Source: CAZPDM01 sp964585305 (lineage in GTDB: Bacteria; Planctomycetota; Uabimicrobiia; Uabimicrobiales; JABWCH01). From it: DNA of 63,341 nucleotides. The translations under genes were made by a program, and so were the position numbers. Position 1 is the first letter of the stretch. Every line of letters begins with the position of its first letter. Location of the stretch: assembly GCA_964585305.1 (NCBI GenBank), contig CAZPDM010000015.1:1-63341 (forward strand). Reading direction: 5' to 3'. Positions 27,380 to 36,928 of this stretch are shown here, piece by piece. The notes below the pieces were generated by a model, which was given only the letters and a program-made list of their open reading frames with translations, did not search any database and had not been told where the DNA came from.

Positions 27380-29587
27380 ATGTTATATGCTCAAATTGCT
27401 TTACCATTACCTTTAGATGATTATTATGATTATATTATCCCTGATGATTTATTGCCCCAAATCAAAATTGGATGCAGAGTAGAAGTTCCGTTTGGACATC
27501 GCATTATTACAGGATTTTGCGTGAATATTCAAGATTTTAGTAAAGTGGAAAATGAAAAATTGAAAAAAATTGAAAAATTAATTGATGTTGAGCCTGTGAT
27601 AAGCCCAAGCATGATAGAATTTACAAAATGGTGGGCAAAATATTATCAATGCTCTTTGGGAGAAGCATTAGAAGCTACTGTTCCAAAGTGTGTTGGAGTA
27701 GAAAAACGTCGTAAAAGTTATCATGTTATTTTACAAGATGTTTTAGATATATATAGAGAATTGGAAGAATTGCAACGTCGTGCTCCAGTGCAAGCAGATA
27801 TTATTCGTTTACTTCAGGAAAATCAAGGAAGAATGCCTCGAGAGCACATTAAAATTGAATTAAAACTAAAAAATATAGCCCCGTTTAAAAGTTTAGAAAA
27901 TAAAGGTTTAATTGTTATTGAAGAAACTGAAGAAGAATTGGATATTTTTTCCCATTTGCCACTTAGCCCGTCAAAATCTTTTTCTTTAACTGAGGCGCAA
28001 AAAAATGCTATTTCTGAAATTAAAACTGCAATTCTTCAACAAAAATTTCAGGCTTTTCTTTTATTTGGAGTAACTGGTAGTGGTAAAACAGAAGTTTATT
28101 TGCAAGTAATAGAAAAGGTTCTTCAAGAAGGAAAAGAGGCAATTGTTTTAGTTCCTGAAATTGCACTGACTCCGCAAACTGTTATTCGATTTAAAGAAAG
28201 ATTTCGTCAGGTTGCTGTTTTACACAGTGAATTAACAAATTCTCAACGTTCGTACCAGTGGCAACAAATTCAACAGGGAAAGATACAAGTCGTTATTGGA
28301 CCAAGATCAGCTATTTTCGCACCAACGCATCGTTTAGGATTGATTGTAGTAGATGAGGAACATGAGCCTAGTTTTAAGCAACAGAATGCGCCTAGGTATA
28401 ATGCACGAGATTTAGCTGTAAAACGGGCGCAGGAAAATAATGCTGTAATCATTCTTGGTTCTGCAACACCATCTTTAGAATCTTATTATAACTGCATCAA
28501 AAAAAAATATACTATGTTAACACTGCCCGATCGCATTGGGGAAGCAAAAATGCCTAAATTTTATGTTATCAATATGCGTGAAGAATTTGAACAACAACGG
28601 CGGTTTGCTTATTTTTCTCAGCCTTTATTACAAGCCATTGAAAAAACTTTAATTGCTAAAGAACAAGCAATTTTATTTCTAAATCGCAGAGGATTTGCGA
28701 CAAGTATTTCTTGTCCAGTTTGTGGATTACAACTTAAATGCCCTCGATGCGAAATAGCTATGACATATCATATTAGCCGTGATGTAGCAATTTGCCATTA
28801 TTGCCAATATGAAATTCCAACGCCAAACGAATGTCCTAAATGTCATTTTTTAGGTATTCGCTTTTTAGGAATTGGGACACAAAGAATGGAACACATTCTT
28901 ATACAAAAATTTCCTAAAGCAAAAATTAAACGTGTGGATAGTGATAGCATGACTTCGCGTAAGAGTTATGAGGAAACATTTTTAGATTTTGCTAATGGCA
29001 ATATTGATATATTGCTTGGAACCCAAATGATTGGGAAAGGACTGGATTTTCCTAAAGTTACTTTAGTAGGTATTGTTGCCGCAGATATTTCGTTGCAACT
29101 TCCAGATTTTCGCTCGTCGGAACGTGCATTTCAACTTATTGTTCAAGTTGCAGGCCGTGCTGGGCGTGGGGAAAAGGAAGGTGGAGTCATTCTTCAAAGC
29201 TACCATCCGGAGCATTATGCTATTCAGTTTGCTCTAAGTCAAAATTATGAAAAATTTGCAGCAGAAGAACTTGCATTGAGACAGGAATTTAAGTATCCTC
29301 CTTATGGAAAACTACTTAGATTTGTTGTCGAAGGTGCAGATGAAAAACATGTAAAGCAAAAAACTGAAGAAGCAGCATCAAGTATTCCTAATAATGAAGA
29401 TTGTATTGTTCTTGGCCCAGCACCAGCTCCTATGGCAAAAATTAAAGATTGCTACCGATGGAATCTTCTTATTAAGGCTTCCAATATCAAAATATTATCT
29501 CAAGTTGCTCATATTTTGCAAAGATTTATCCAAAATTCTGGAAATCTGCATGCTTATTTAGATATAGATCCTATTTCTCTTATCTGA
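27380..29587 (+). CDS. priA: Primosomal protein N', replication restart helicase
   Basis: 735 residues; AAAGGAA upstream. N-terminal 3' DNA-end-binding domain (LYAQIALPLPLDDYYDYIIP), winged-helix region, then the helicase core with Walker A GVTGSGKTEVY (230-240) and Walker B VVDEEHEPSFKQ. A paired zinc-binding insertion (CPVCGLQLKCPRC, CHYCQ, CPKC) has the eight cysteines of PriA. GTQMIGKGLDFPKVTLV and QVAGRAGRG are the late helicase motifs. PriA reloads the replisome at broken forks. An IS200/IS605-like hairpin follows ten bases after the stop. Confidence 0.97.
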   Translation: MLYAQIALPLPLDDYYDYIIPDDLLPQIKIGCRVEVPFGHRIITGFCVNIQDFSKVENEKLKKIEKLIDVEPVISPSMIEFTKWWAKYYQCSLGEALEATVPKCVGVEKRRKSYHVILQDVLDIYRELEELQRRAPVQADIIRLLQENQGRMPREHIKIELKLKNIAPFKSLENKGLIVIEETEEELDIFSHLPLSPSKSFSLTEAQKNAISEIKTAILQQKFQAFLLFGVTGSGKTEVYLQVIEKVLQEGKEAIVLVPEIALTPQTVIRFKERFRQVAVLHSELTNSQRSYQWQQIQQGKIQVVIGPRSAIFAPTHRLGLIVVDEEHEPSFKQQNAPRYNARDLAVKRAQENNAVIILGSATPSLESYYNCIKKKYTMLTLPDRIGEAKMPKFYVINMREEFEQQRRFAYFSQPLLQAIEKTLIAKEQAILFLNRRGFATSISCPVCGLQLKCPRCEIAMTYHISRDVAICHYCQYEIPTPNECPKCHFLGIRFLGIGTQRMEHILIQKFPKAKIKRVDSDSMTSRKSYEETFLDFANGNIDILLGTQMIGKGLDFPKVTLVGIVAADISLQLPDFRSSERAFQLIVQVAGRAGRGEKEGGVILQSYHPEHYAIQFALSQNYEKFAAEELALRQEFKYPPYGKLLRFVVEGADEKHVKQKTEEAASSIPNNEDCIVLGPAPAPMAKIKDCYRWNLLIKASNIKILSQVAHILQRFIQNSGNLHAYLDIDPISLI

Positions 29588-29596
29588 CATACTCTC

Positions 29597-29640
29597 CGCC
29601 ATAATTCATCCCACAGCCTGAAGGTTGGGGCTTTCTGGCG
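29597..29640. mobile_element. IS200/IS605-like terminal hairpin without transposase (solo end)
   Basis: CGCCA (29597-29601) pairs with TGGCG (29636-29640) around an inner imperfect stem CCCACAGCC-TGAA-GGTTGGGG. The order ATTCATCCC-ACAGCC-TGAA-GG-GGGG-CTTTCTGGCG is the pattern of IS200/IS605-family subterminal palindromes recognised by TnpA Y1 transposases. No tnpA or tnpB is nearby, so this is a remnant or a minimal nonautonomous copy; it could also terminate priA transcription. Confidence 0.6.
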
Positions 29641-29776
29641 AAGATTTAGTAAAAAGATTCTAGAGTTTCTTTAAAATCTCTAAAATCTGTAATTTAAAGG
29701 AATTGATTTATTGATGGTTTGAAAGAAATGAGAGAAAAATAGCCATTTCATTTTTCATTTGGGACTAATTTTTCAG

Positions 29777-29805
29777 TTGCATTTATTTTGAATAATTGCT
29801 AAAAT
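29777..29805 (+). promoter_or_regulatory. Promoter of receiver/HATPase gene, TTGC-extended -10
   Basis: TTGCAT (29777-29782), 17-bp spacer, TAAAAT (29800-29805) preceded by ATTGC. The rest of 29641-29893 holds only this promoter and a 7-bp hairpin (AGGATTT/AAATCCT, 29819-29835) at the start of the leader. Confidence 0.6.
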
Positions 29806-29893
29806 TTTTTTATAAACTAGGATTTATTAAATCCTGGATCTTAATTCTGCGTTTATTATTTTGCAGATTTGTATTTTTGCAAAGGAACTAACA

Positions 29894-31328
29894 ATGCAAT
29901 GCTGCCGGCTTCTCCTATTAAATAGTAGTAGTTATGAAAGCTCTTTAAAAGATGGCCTATCTGATTATAATATTGAATTTATGGTTACTTCTTCTACAGA
30001 AGACGCATTGCATTTCATTCAGGATGGACTGAGTGGAACAATTTTATGGGAGCTTGCCAAAGTTACTTCTGAAGAAATTGCTTTTTTTGAAAAAGTTGTA
30101 TCTTTTAATCAAAAAACCCCCATTATTCTTTTGGTAGAAGAAGAAATTCCTCAAAATACAGAACTATTTTCATTAGGAATATTTGCATTCTTAAAGAAAC
30201 CTATAAATTGTGTAGAACTACTAGAATTAGTTCAATCTGCTTTAGATATTGCCCAAAGTACAGATCATATTAAAATTCTTTCTGCTACTCCATCTTGGAT
30301 TGAAGTTAGTATACCAGCGGTTACAAGCTATATTCCACGGCTTAGTAATTGGATAAACAAATGGTTAGCTGGATTTTCTGAACGAGATACCCAACGTCTA
30401 GTTTTTGCTTTTCGTGAATTAGTTCAAAATGCTATTGAACATGGAAGTCATTTTTGCCAGGATAAAAAAGTTAATATTCGTTATCTTATGTCCAAAAAGT
30501 TTATTATATTTGAAATTGAGGATGAAGGTGAAGGATTCAATTTTGGACAAATTCCTCACGCTGCTGTTGGTAAGCGCAGGCATGCTGCAATGGAAGTTAT
30601 GCAGTATCGAAAAAAAATAGGTATGCGTCCAGGTGGCCTTGGTATCGCAAGTGTTCAAAGCATTGCAGATGAACTTTTATATAATCAGCGAGGAAATAAA
30701 GTAACTATGATTCGATATTTCCCTATAGATGCTTCTAGTACATCTCATACTACATCAATAACTTCCACAACTCCAACAGGAGAAATATCGTTACCCAAAA
30801 TAAATACACCTACTCCACAAAATCTGGCGAAAATAGAGTATTCAACTCCATTAAATTTAAGTAAAATGGGGATTCCTATTTTCCCAAAAATGATTTCTTC
30901 AAAAGTTAAAGAACCAGAACTTACTGATTTGCCTAAACTAGAAGAAAAAGCTAAAGAACCAGAACTTACTGATTTGCCTAAACTAGAAGAAAAAGCTAAA
31001 GAACCAGAACTTACTGATTTGCCTAAACTAGAAGAGAAAGCTAAAGNNNNNNNNNNNNNNNNNNNNNNNNNNNNNNNNNNNNNNNNNNNNNNNNNNNNNN
31101 NNNNNNNNNNNNNNNNNNNNNNNNNNNNNNNNNNNNNNNNNNNNNNAGAAAGCTAAAGAACCAGAACTTACTGATTTGCCTAAACTAGAAGAGAAAGCTA
31201 AAGAACCAGAACTTACTGATTTGCCTAAACTAGAAGAGAAAGCTAAAGAACCAGAACTTACTGATTTGCCTAAACTAGAAGAGAAAGCTAAGTTTAAATC
31301 ATCTAAAAAAGGCAAAACAAAAATATAA
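29894..31328 (+). CDS. Receiver-like plus RsbW-type HATPase protein with 15-residue tandem repeats (interrupted by assembly gap)
   Basis: Starts at the ATG at 29894 with AAAGGAA upstream. Residues ~1-115 are a degenerate receiver domain; the phosphoacceptor Asp is not conserved (LSGTILWELAK), while the terminal LKKP is. Residues ~130-280 are an HATPase_c_2 / anti-sigma-kinase-like domain with FRELVQNAIEHG (N box), EIEDEGEGF (G1) and MRPGGLGIASVQSIAD (G2). Then come copies of KEPELTDLPKLEEKA, a 100-N gap, more copies and a basic tail ending KKGKTKI. The gap length is arbitrary, so the true length and frame across it are unknown, but both sides encode the same repeat and the gene ends at 31328. 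It probably switches a sigma or partner protein. Confidence 0.85.
30908..31289 (+). repeat. 45-bp in-frame tandem repeat, at least six copies, spanning assembly gap
   Basis: Three near-identical copies before the gap (30908-31042) and three after it (31155-31289) encode the 15-residue unit KEPELTDLPKLEEKA. The only visible variation is GAA/GAG in the EE codon. The array is why the assembly broke here, so the true copy number is unknown. Confidence 0.95.
31047..31146. other. Assembly gap (100 N)
   Basis: Exactly 100 undetermined bases within the tandem repeat, the conventional size for a gap of unknown length. Confidence 0.98.
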
Positions 31329-31347
31329 ATTAGGAGTGTAAAGCGGA

Positions 31348-31818
31348 ATGGAACAAGACTTAATAAAAAGCGAAGCTGAATTTGCAGGTTTTGTTGATAA
31401 AGGTACTCAATTAGTATTGCAAGATGCTATTAAAAAAGTAGTCGAATCCTTCCAACAAACAGATGCTATAGAAGATATTTTAAAATATTTGGAAGAAGTT
31501 CGTACACATTTGCAAACACAGTCTGAACGAATTAAAGATTTAGAGCAAAACCTTAAACAAAGTAATGAGCGGAATTTGGCTTTAGAAACTTCTGTTCGTG
31601 GTCTTCTTCAACGTATTCAAACAATGGAAGTCCAATTATCTGATAATAGCAAACGCATTGAAGACAGCAGCAAACACATTGAAGAAAATAGCCAACAATT
31701 ACAAGAATCTTTGCATTATATTGAAAGATTTGCAATTAAACTTGAAAGTTTAGTTATGTTCTTTGAGCAACCTCCAATGAAACGGATGTTTGGAAAACTC
31801 GAAAGTCGCAATCTATAA
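31348..31818 (+). CDS. Coiled-coil protein of unknown function
   Basis: 156 residues, no signal peptide or membrane helix. Residues ~45-125 are a long heptad-type coiled coil rich in Gln, Glu and Ser, with local repetition (NSKRIEDSSKHIEENSQQLQ). The conserved-looking ends are an N-terminal FVDKGTQLVLQDAIKKVV and a C-terminal FFEQPPMKRMFGKLE. It starts 19 bases after the HATPase gene and is probably cotranscribed with it, so it may be the partner of that regulator (inference). Confidence 0.75.
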   Translation: MEQDLIKSEAEFAGFVDKGTQLVLQDAIKKVVESFQQTDAIEDILKYLEEVRTHLQTQSERIKDLEQNLKQSNERNLALETSVRGLLQRIQTMEVQLSDNSKRIEDSSKHIEENSQQLQESLHYIERFAIKLESLVMFFEQPPMKRMFGKLESRNL

Positions 31819-31884
31819 GAAATTTATCCCAACTGTATTTTAAGCATTTTAGGGTGAGTTAGTTTTGCAAAAGGAAATAATTTC

Positions 31885-33756
31885 ATGTTAAAGCAACGTA
31901 TTAGTGGAATTTTAATGCCAATCGCATCCTTACCTGCTAAGGATGTTGGTAACTTTGGAAAAGTAGCTTTTCAATTTTTAGATCAGTTGGTAGCTGCTGG
32001 GCAAAAAATTTGGCAAATGTTGCCAATTGGACCAACAATTACTCATGATTCTCCTTTTTATTCCCCATCTGCTTTTGCAATTAGCTTCAATTATATTGCA
32101 TTAGGCGATTTGGTAAATAATCCTAATAGAAATGTTTTGACTCAAGCAGAGCTAGATGAATACATCAAAAAATTTGATTGGGAAAATCCTAACCGAATTA
32201 ATTATGGTTTATTATGGGAACAGAAAAGACCTTTACTTCAAAAAGGCTATGCTCGCTTTTTAGAAAAAGATGGAATCAAAAATTCTGCTTTTGTAAAGTT
32301 TATTGAAGGTCAATCATTATGGTTAGAAGATTATGCTAAATTCATGGGCATTAAGGAAATCTATCTTAGTGATAAGGATCATGATACTTGGTTTAAATGG
32401 CCACTAGAATTCAAAGAAAAAGCCACATTTGAAAAGCATTACCAAGAGTTTATGAAAATTGCAGAGCATAACAAACATAATAGTAATGTCTCATCTTGGA
32501 AATGGTCGAATGTTTCTGATTATTGGAATTTAGAAAGTGTCCAACGTTTCCAACAAATTCATTATTATGCTGGATTCCACAAATTCTTACAATGGATTCT
32601 AATGGAGCAATGGCAACAACTCAAAGCTGCAAGCCAAAGAAAAGGCATTATTTTGATTGGGGACTGCCCTATTTACGTTGCACCGGATAGTGCTGATGTT
32701 TGGGCTAATCAGAATGTTTTTAAGCTGGATAACCAAGGTAATCAATCCTGCTATGCAGGAGTTCCTCCAGATTATTTTTCTCCTAAATATGGACAATTCT
32801 GGGGAAATCCCATTTATAAATGGTATAGCAATGAAGAAACTAAAGAACCAAATCCTATTACATTAGAGTGGTGGTATAAACGCCTGCAACACCAATTTAA
32901 TTTATTTGATGAAGTCCGCATCGATCACTTCCGTGGTTTTGCAGGATATTGGGAAATCCCTGCCGATAATTGTACGGATATTGATGAAAAGGGCGTGAAA
33001 GTAAAAACAGCCAAATATGGCACTTGGAAACCAGGCCCAAACCTTGAACTTTTTAAATATATTGCTGAAAAAATTGGAAAAAAAGTTACAGAGCTTCCTA
33101 TTATTGCAGAAGATTTAGGTGTTATTACGGAAGAAGTTACTAAACTTCGAGACAGCTTACAAGCTCCTGGAATGGCTGTTTTCCAATTTGCGCCATGGAA
33201 TCATCTTCATTATGAAGTATGGCCAGGGAACTATGAATACATCAAAGATGTACAAAAAGTAAAAGAACTTCCCTTACATCTACGTGAAAATTGGAATCGA
33301 TTATATTATTGGAGTGAGAACAAATTTAACGCTCTTATCAAACATGAATTCTTGCCAGAAAATGCTCAAACAAGTGGAAAACTTGTTTGCTATCCAGGTA
33401 CTCATGATAATGAAACTTTGATGGGATGGTTTACTTCCGCAGATCGTACTCCTGTTGAAAAAGCTATTTTTGAGCGTTATTTAGATTTCCACTTAAATGG
33501 CGATGCTTCAGATCCTTTGCATTGGAAAGTCATTAAAGTATTGGAACTATCTCCTGAAATTCGCTATACAATCTTTCAAATGCAAGATATTTTAGGGTTA
33601 CCCAATGTAGAAACTGTAAATGAGTTAGAAATTAGAATTCGCATGAACATTCCCAATGTAGAAAAACAATGGATGTGGAAACTTGCAGAAGGACAATTTA
33701 CTCAGGAAATAATTCAGAAGCTACGCCAAGCCACACAAAATGGCGAAAGATGTTAA
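31885..33756 (+). CDS. malQ: 4-alpha-glucanotransferase (GH77)
   Basis: 623 residues. GH77 signatures in order: QMLPIGPTITHDSPFYSPSA near the N-terminus, GDCPIYVAPDSADVW, PPDYFSPKYGQFWGNPIY, VRIDHFRGFAGYWEIP with the nucleophile Asp, IAEDLGVITEEV with the acid/base Glu, and PGTHDNETLMGWF with the third carboxylate. The enzyme transfers alpha-1,4-glucan segments in maltodextrin or glycogen metabolism. No other glycogen gene is adjacent. AAAGGAA precedes the ATG and a bidirectional terminator follows. Confidence 0.97.
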   Translation: MLKQRISGILMPIASLPAKDVGNFGKVAFQFLDQLVAAGQKIWQMLPIGPTITHDSPFYSPSAFAISFNYIALGDLVNNPNRNVLTQAELDEYIKKFDWENPNRINYGLLWEQKRPLLQKGYARFLEKDGIKNSAFVKFIEGQSLWLEDYAKFMGIKEIYLSDKDHDTWFKWPLEFKEKATFEKHYQEFMKIAEHNKHNSNVSSWKWSNVSDYWNLESVQRFQQIHYYAGFHKFLQWILMEQWQQLKAASQRKGIILIGDCPIYVAPDSADVWANQNVFKLDNQGNQSCYAGVPPDYFSPKYGQFWGNPIYKWYSNEETKEPNPITLEWWYKRLQHQFNLFDEVRIDHFRGFAGYWEIPADNCTDIDEKGVKVKTAKYGTWKPGPNLELFKYIAEKIGKKVTELPIIAEDLGVITEEVTKLRDSLQAPGMAVFQFAPWNHLHYEVWPGNYEYIKDVQKVKELPLHLRENWNRLYYWSENKFNALIKHEFLPENAQTSGKLVCYPGTHDNETLMGWFTSADRTPVEKAIFERYLDFHLNGDASDPLHWKVIKVLELSPEIRYTIFQMQDILGLPNVETVNELEIRIRMNIPNVEKQWMWKLAEGQFTQEIIQKLRQATQNGERC

Positions 33757-33772
33757 GTAAAGATTTTTAAAT

Positions 33773-33810
33773 AAAAAAACAGCATCCTTTTTTGTAGGGT
33801 GCTGTTTTTT
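33773..33810. terminator. Bidirectional intrinsic terminator
   Basis: AAAAAAACAGCATCC pairs with GGGTGCTGTTTTTT, 9-bp core with A/T arms, loop TTTTTTGTA. It lies between malQ and the convergent membrane protein gene. Confidence 0.88.
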
Positions 33811-33814
33811 GTAA

Positions 33815-34651
33815 TTAACCTTTTTTGATTATATATACTAATACAGCGCAAGCTGTAGCCAATAGAATCCAAATAACGATTTTTCCCCATCCACTTTTTT
33901 CTTCAACAGGTTTAGGAGTTGCTTTAGGTCCTAATTTTGTAGGATCTTGAGCTACATTGGTTTCAGAAAAATTAGGAGGCGCGCTGAAAGTTTTGCCAGC
34001 ATACATATCATAAAATCGCTGTTGAATTTGCTCAGAAGTTGCATCTGCTAGTAAAGTTTTAGAGCCATCCGTAGGTTCTGCTTGGGAAAGCAAGCTGCCT
34101 TCTTTTATATTCCGACGCAAGGGATGGATTATATCACTATAAGCATCTTCTAATAGAAAACGATTTAATTGAACAGTAGCTTCTGTAGATTGAAAAGCCT
34201 CAGATTCTTTATAATTTTTTAAATACCATTTGATTAAAGTTCTTGTTTCTTGGGAAAAATCTTTTTCTATTTCTTGAAATAAATCTTGATCATAAAATAC
34301 AGGTCCCATAATAATTTGATTGAGTTCATATAAAACTCTTCGAATAAGATTGATACTTGGGGCATCACTCTCTTTATGTTCTGCTAGCATTTTCTGAGCG
34401 CGTTCGGAAAATTTACTATATAAAAGTTGAGAAATCTCATCATCAGCATTTTTAAATCGTAATACAAAATCTGTAGTATTTCGAATAGATTGCATATCTA
34501 ATAACCAAGTACGATATTTATGATTGGCTTCTTGAAAAATCTTTTCCATTTCTTCTGGAGGTTTTTTTTTCATTTCCTCGAAAACATCTGCTGGAAATAG
34601 TGCATAAATATTGCTATATATTGCTAATAAAAAAAGTAAAAGATAATGCAT
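33815..34651 (-). CDS. Membrane-anchored protein of unknown family
   Basis: 278 residues; AGGAGGG eleven bases before the ATG. Signal peptide ~1-17, an external helical domain (residues ~20-245) rich in Glu/Lys and Gln, a Pro-rich linker and a C-terminal transmembrane helix at ~253-275 followed by KKG. This signal peptide plus C-terminal anchor is a type I topology. Found directly downstream of the two prepilin-like genes but separated by a terminator at 34682-34728, so separate expression is possible. Function unknown. Confidence 0.72.
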   Translation of the reverse strand: MHYLLLFLLAIYSNIYALFPADVFEEMKKKPPEEMEKIFQEANHKYRTWLLDMQSIRNTTDFVLRFKNADDEISQLLYSKFSERAQKMLAEHKESDAPSINLIRRVLYELNQIIMGPVFYDQDLFQEIEKDFSQETRTLIKWYLKNYKESEAFQSTEATVQLNRFLLEDAYSDIIHPLRRNIKEGSLLSQAEPTDGSKTLLADATSEQIQQRFYDMYAGKTFSAPPNFSETNVAQDPTKLGPKATPKPVEEKSGWGKIVIWILLATACAVLVYIIKKG

Positions 34652-34681
34652 ATTTTTTACCCTCCTAGTTATATTTCTAAT

Positions 34682-34728
34682 AAAAAACGTGCTATGAAAT
34701 TGCTAGGCAATAATTATAGCACGTTTTT
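34682..34728 (-). terminator. Intrinsic terminator after the second PilX-like gene
   Basis: AAAAAACGTGCTAT pairs perfectly with ATAGCACGTTTTTT (34682-34695, 34715-34728); an inner ATTGCT/GGCAAT-like stem sits in the loop. Confidence 0.82.
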
Positions 34729-34745
34729 TTTTATTTTCACAAAAA

Positions 34746-36677
34746 TTATTTAATACTTAAAGAAACAAATTTTAATGGCTGCCAAACAAGAGGAAGGGTA
34801 AAACCAAAACGGCTCCCATCATCTGCTGTCAGACGTTCATCATGATTAAAATAGAACTTTGCATTTTTATTATATGAACCAGTTTTAGGATTATATCCTG
34901 GGCCAGCAATAAGTGCCTCATTTTTACAAATCATGGAACCATTGATAACAATATCTGAGCTGCTTGTTGTATATCCAGTATTTGCATTTTTATAAGTATA
35001 GCTTGAATTGTAAAAATAGCCTACTGAAAAATGGTTGGTATAAAATACTCCATCGAGTTGAGGAAAATCTTGGACTTTATAGGTTGATGTCGTGGTATTT
35101 ATACTGGGCCAGGGATTGTCATTTTCTTCATTCCAATAAGTTAAATTTCTAAAATTGGTTACACCACTAGGAAGATTAGCCCAGTTAGTTGTAGAAAGAG
35201 ATTCTTTAAGACCAAACACAGACATCATATTAAGACCTGTAACATCCGGATCAAAAGTTCCATCGCCATCAATATCTTCACCTGTGCCAGGAATAATAGA
35301 ACCATCCGGAGAAACTTCTGTTGTAAATTTTCCGTCATCTTCGCCTTCGTCATCAGTATTAGGAATTTTATCAATCCCCGCATCTTCCGCGTTATTGTTT
35401 AAGGGGTCATCTACATAAGCTTTTACTTCAGATTGCCAGGTACTACTTGTAAAATCAGAGAGAACTAAATTTTCGCGGGCAAAGAATCCCACCAAATCGC
35501 AGCCTTGTTTATCCCAAAGATCGCGACGGCTTTCACGAGAACTTTCCGAGTTAATTGTAGGTTGCAATTCCCCAGGAGCATTTACATAAAGCAATCGTTG
35601 GGGGAAATATATATTACGTCCGGAATAAATAGTTCCAGTTCCTTTGATCCAACCACGAATAATAACATCCCCACGAACGACGACAGTGCCATTGATTTCA
35701 ACAGGTGCTTCTTTTGTTCCTTCAAGGTATAAATTTTGTTGAGTTTCGTTATCCCCTTGAATACCATCACAAACTGTAACTCCGTTAATTTTAATACTGC
35801 TGTTTTGATCTTTGGCCATATTTTCATAAAGGGTTAAATTATTAATATTAGGCATAGGTTCCTGTGGAACAGGGGGGGTTGTATCAGCACCTTTTAATCC
35901 TGCGTAAAGATCTGCTTTACTTTTTGTATTGACTGTTCCAACAATAGCGTTCCAAGCGTAAACTCCGCCATCATCTTGTTTTCCATTGCCATTATCGTCA
36001 ATATGTCCTATAAAATCATTATTTACTACGCTTTCAAATCTATCTTTTCCATTGATAATAGGATTATATTTAAAAGAAAAAGTTCCATTTGCACGAACAT
36101 TCCCATATACTTCTATAGATGAACCATAAATCCAGCCCCAATTATTTACAAAATAAGCGTAATCAAATACATGTGGTACTTGTGTAGCTATTTCATAAGT
36201 AGCAGTAATGGAAACTTGATATTTAGGATTGGCTGCACTAGGAAGATAGCCTGTTGATGAGAGAGATAGATAGCGAACAGAATTCGTCGTATTTCCTTCT
36301 ATATCTTTTCCTGTTGGTACTTGAAAATCCGTGCTAGTCAATCGCTTGAGTGTTACAGTATATTCGCCAACTTTTATAGTATTACCATTATATGGCGCGT
36401 TTAATGATTCGTTTTCAAAAAGTTTTTTATCTGTTAATTTATCGACTTCTGTAAAAGACACAACACTATTTGCAAAATTAGCATTTAAATATTGGACTCC
36501 GCGTGCTAAACCAGATTCAGCAATGTACATTGCTTTCATTTTTTGCATTTCCTGGCTGCTATAGGTATAATCAGATGCTGACATGTAAATTGCAGAACCA
36601 GCAAAGGATATGATCACCATACCAGTAATAATAGCTAAGATAAGCGCGCTTCCTTTTCTTTGAAAAAAAATATTCAT
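34746..36677 (-). CDS. PilX-like giant prepilin with Ca-binding loops (copy 2)
   Basis: 643 residues. The short basic N-terminus FFQRKGSALILAIITGMVIIS is a class III (prepilin) leader: cleavage after RKG would leave a hydrophobic helix with the PilX_N type MKAMYIAESGLARGVQYL signature. The rest is Asn/Thr/Gly-rich, strand-forming and predicted extracellular. Two Asp-rich loops, DDNGNGKQDDG and EDIDGDGTFDPD, resemble EF-hand or dockerin calcium sites. AGAAAGGAAG precedes the ATG. Closely similar to the next gene along its whole length, including the 5' untranslated sequence, so the pair arose by tandem duplication. Probable role: minor pilin or pilus-associated adhesin. Confidence 0.82.
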   Translation of the reverse strand: MNIFFQRKGSALILAIITGMVIISFAGSAIYMSASDYTYSSQEMQKMKAMYIAESGLARGVQYLNANFANSVVSFTEVDKLTDKKLFENESLNAPYNGNTIKVGEYTVTLKRLTSTDFQVPTGKDIEGNTTNSVRYLSLSSTGYLPSAANPKYQVSITATYEIATQVPHVFDYAYFVNNWGWIYGSSIEVYGNVRANGTFSFKYNPIINGKDRFESVVNNDFIGHIDDNGNGKQDDGGVYAWNAIVGTVNTKSKADLYAGLKGADTTPPVPQEPMPNINNLTLYENMAKDQNSSIKINGVTVCDGIQGDNETQQNLYLEGTKEAPVEINGTVVVRGDVIIRGWIKGTGTIYSGRNIYFPQRLLYVNAPGELQPTINSESSRESRRDLWDKQGCDLVGFFARENLVLSDFTSSTWQSEVKAYVDDPLNNNAEDAGIDKIPNTDDEGEDDGKFTTEVSPDGSIIPGTGEDIDGDGTFDPDVTGLNMMSVFGLKESLSTTNWANLPSGVTNFRNLTYWNEENDNPWPSINTTTSTYKVQDFPQLDGVFYTNHFSVGYFYNSSYTYKNANTGYTTSSSDIVINGSMICKNEALIAGPGYNPKTGSYNKNAKFYFNHDERLTADDGSRFGFTLPLVWQPLKFVSLSIK

Positions 36678-36860
36678 GGGACTTCCTTTCTGAATATTGC
36701 GGAAAATTGCGAATCTAGTCCAGAAATATTTTTTAAGAAAATATTGCTATTCCTGAATTTTCCTTTTAAACAAGCTTGGTAGAATATATGATTTTACTAT
36801 TTTTTAAAAAAAAGAACAAATGAAAAAAAGTTTTCTATGTTATTTTTTCTCTTTATTCCA

Positions 36861-36913
36861 AAAATAACGCGTAACAAATAGCTTAATCAGCTATTATATT
36901 ACGCGTTATTTTT
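36861..36913 (-). terminator. Intrinsic terminator between the two PilX-like genes
   Basis: AAAATAACGCGTAA pairs with TTACGCGTTATTTT (36861-36874, 36899-36912), with an inner AATAGCT/AGCTATT stem. Both strands carry T-runs; the minus strand is the relevant one. Confidence 0.85.
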
Positions 36914-36928
36914 AAATTAAGTAAATTT

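Noticed and set aside
31147..31156. Stop codon just after the N-run, which would end the HATPase gene at 31156.
   Set aside because: It appears only because a 100-base gap is not a multiple of three. The same repeat continues on the far side and ends at a plausible stop at 31328.
30908..31289. CRISPR-like array (regular repeats of 45 bp).
   Set aside because: No spacers: units are directly adjacent and keep an open frame encoding a 15-residue repeat.
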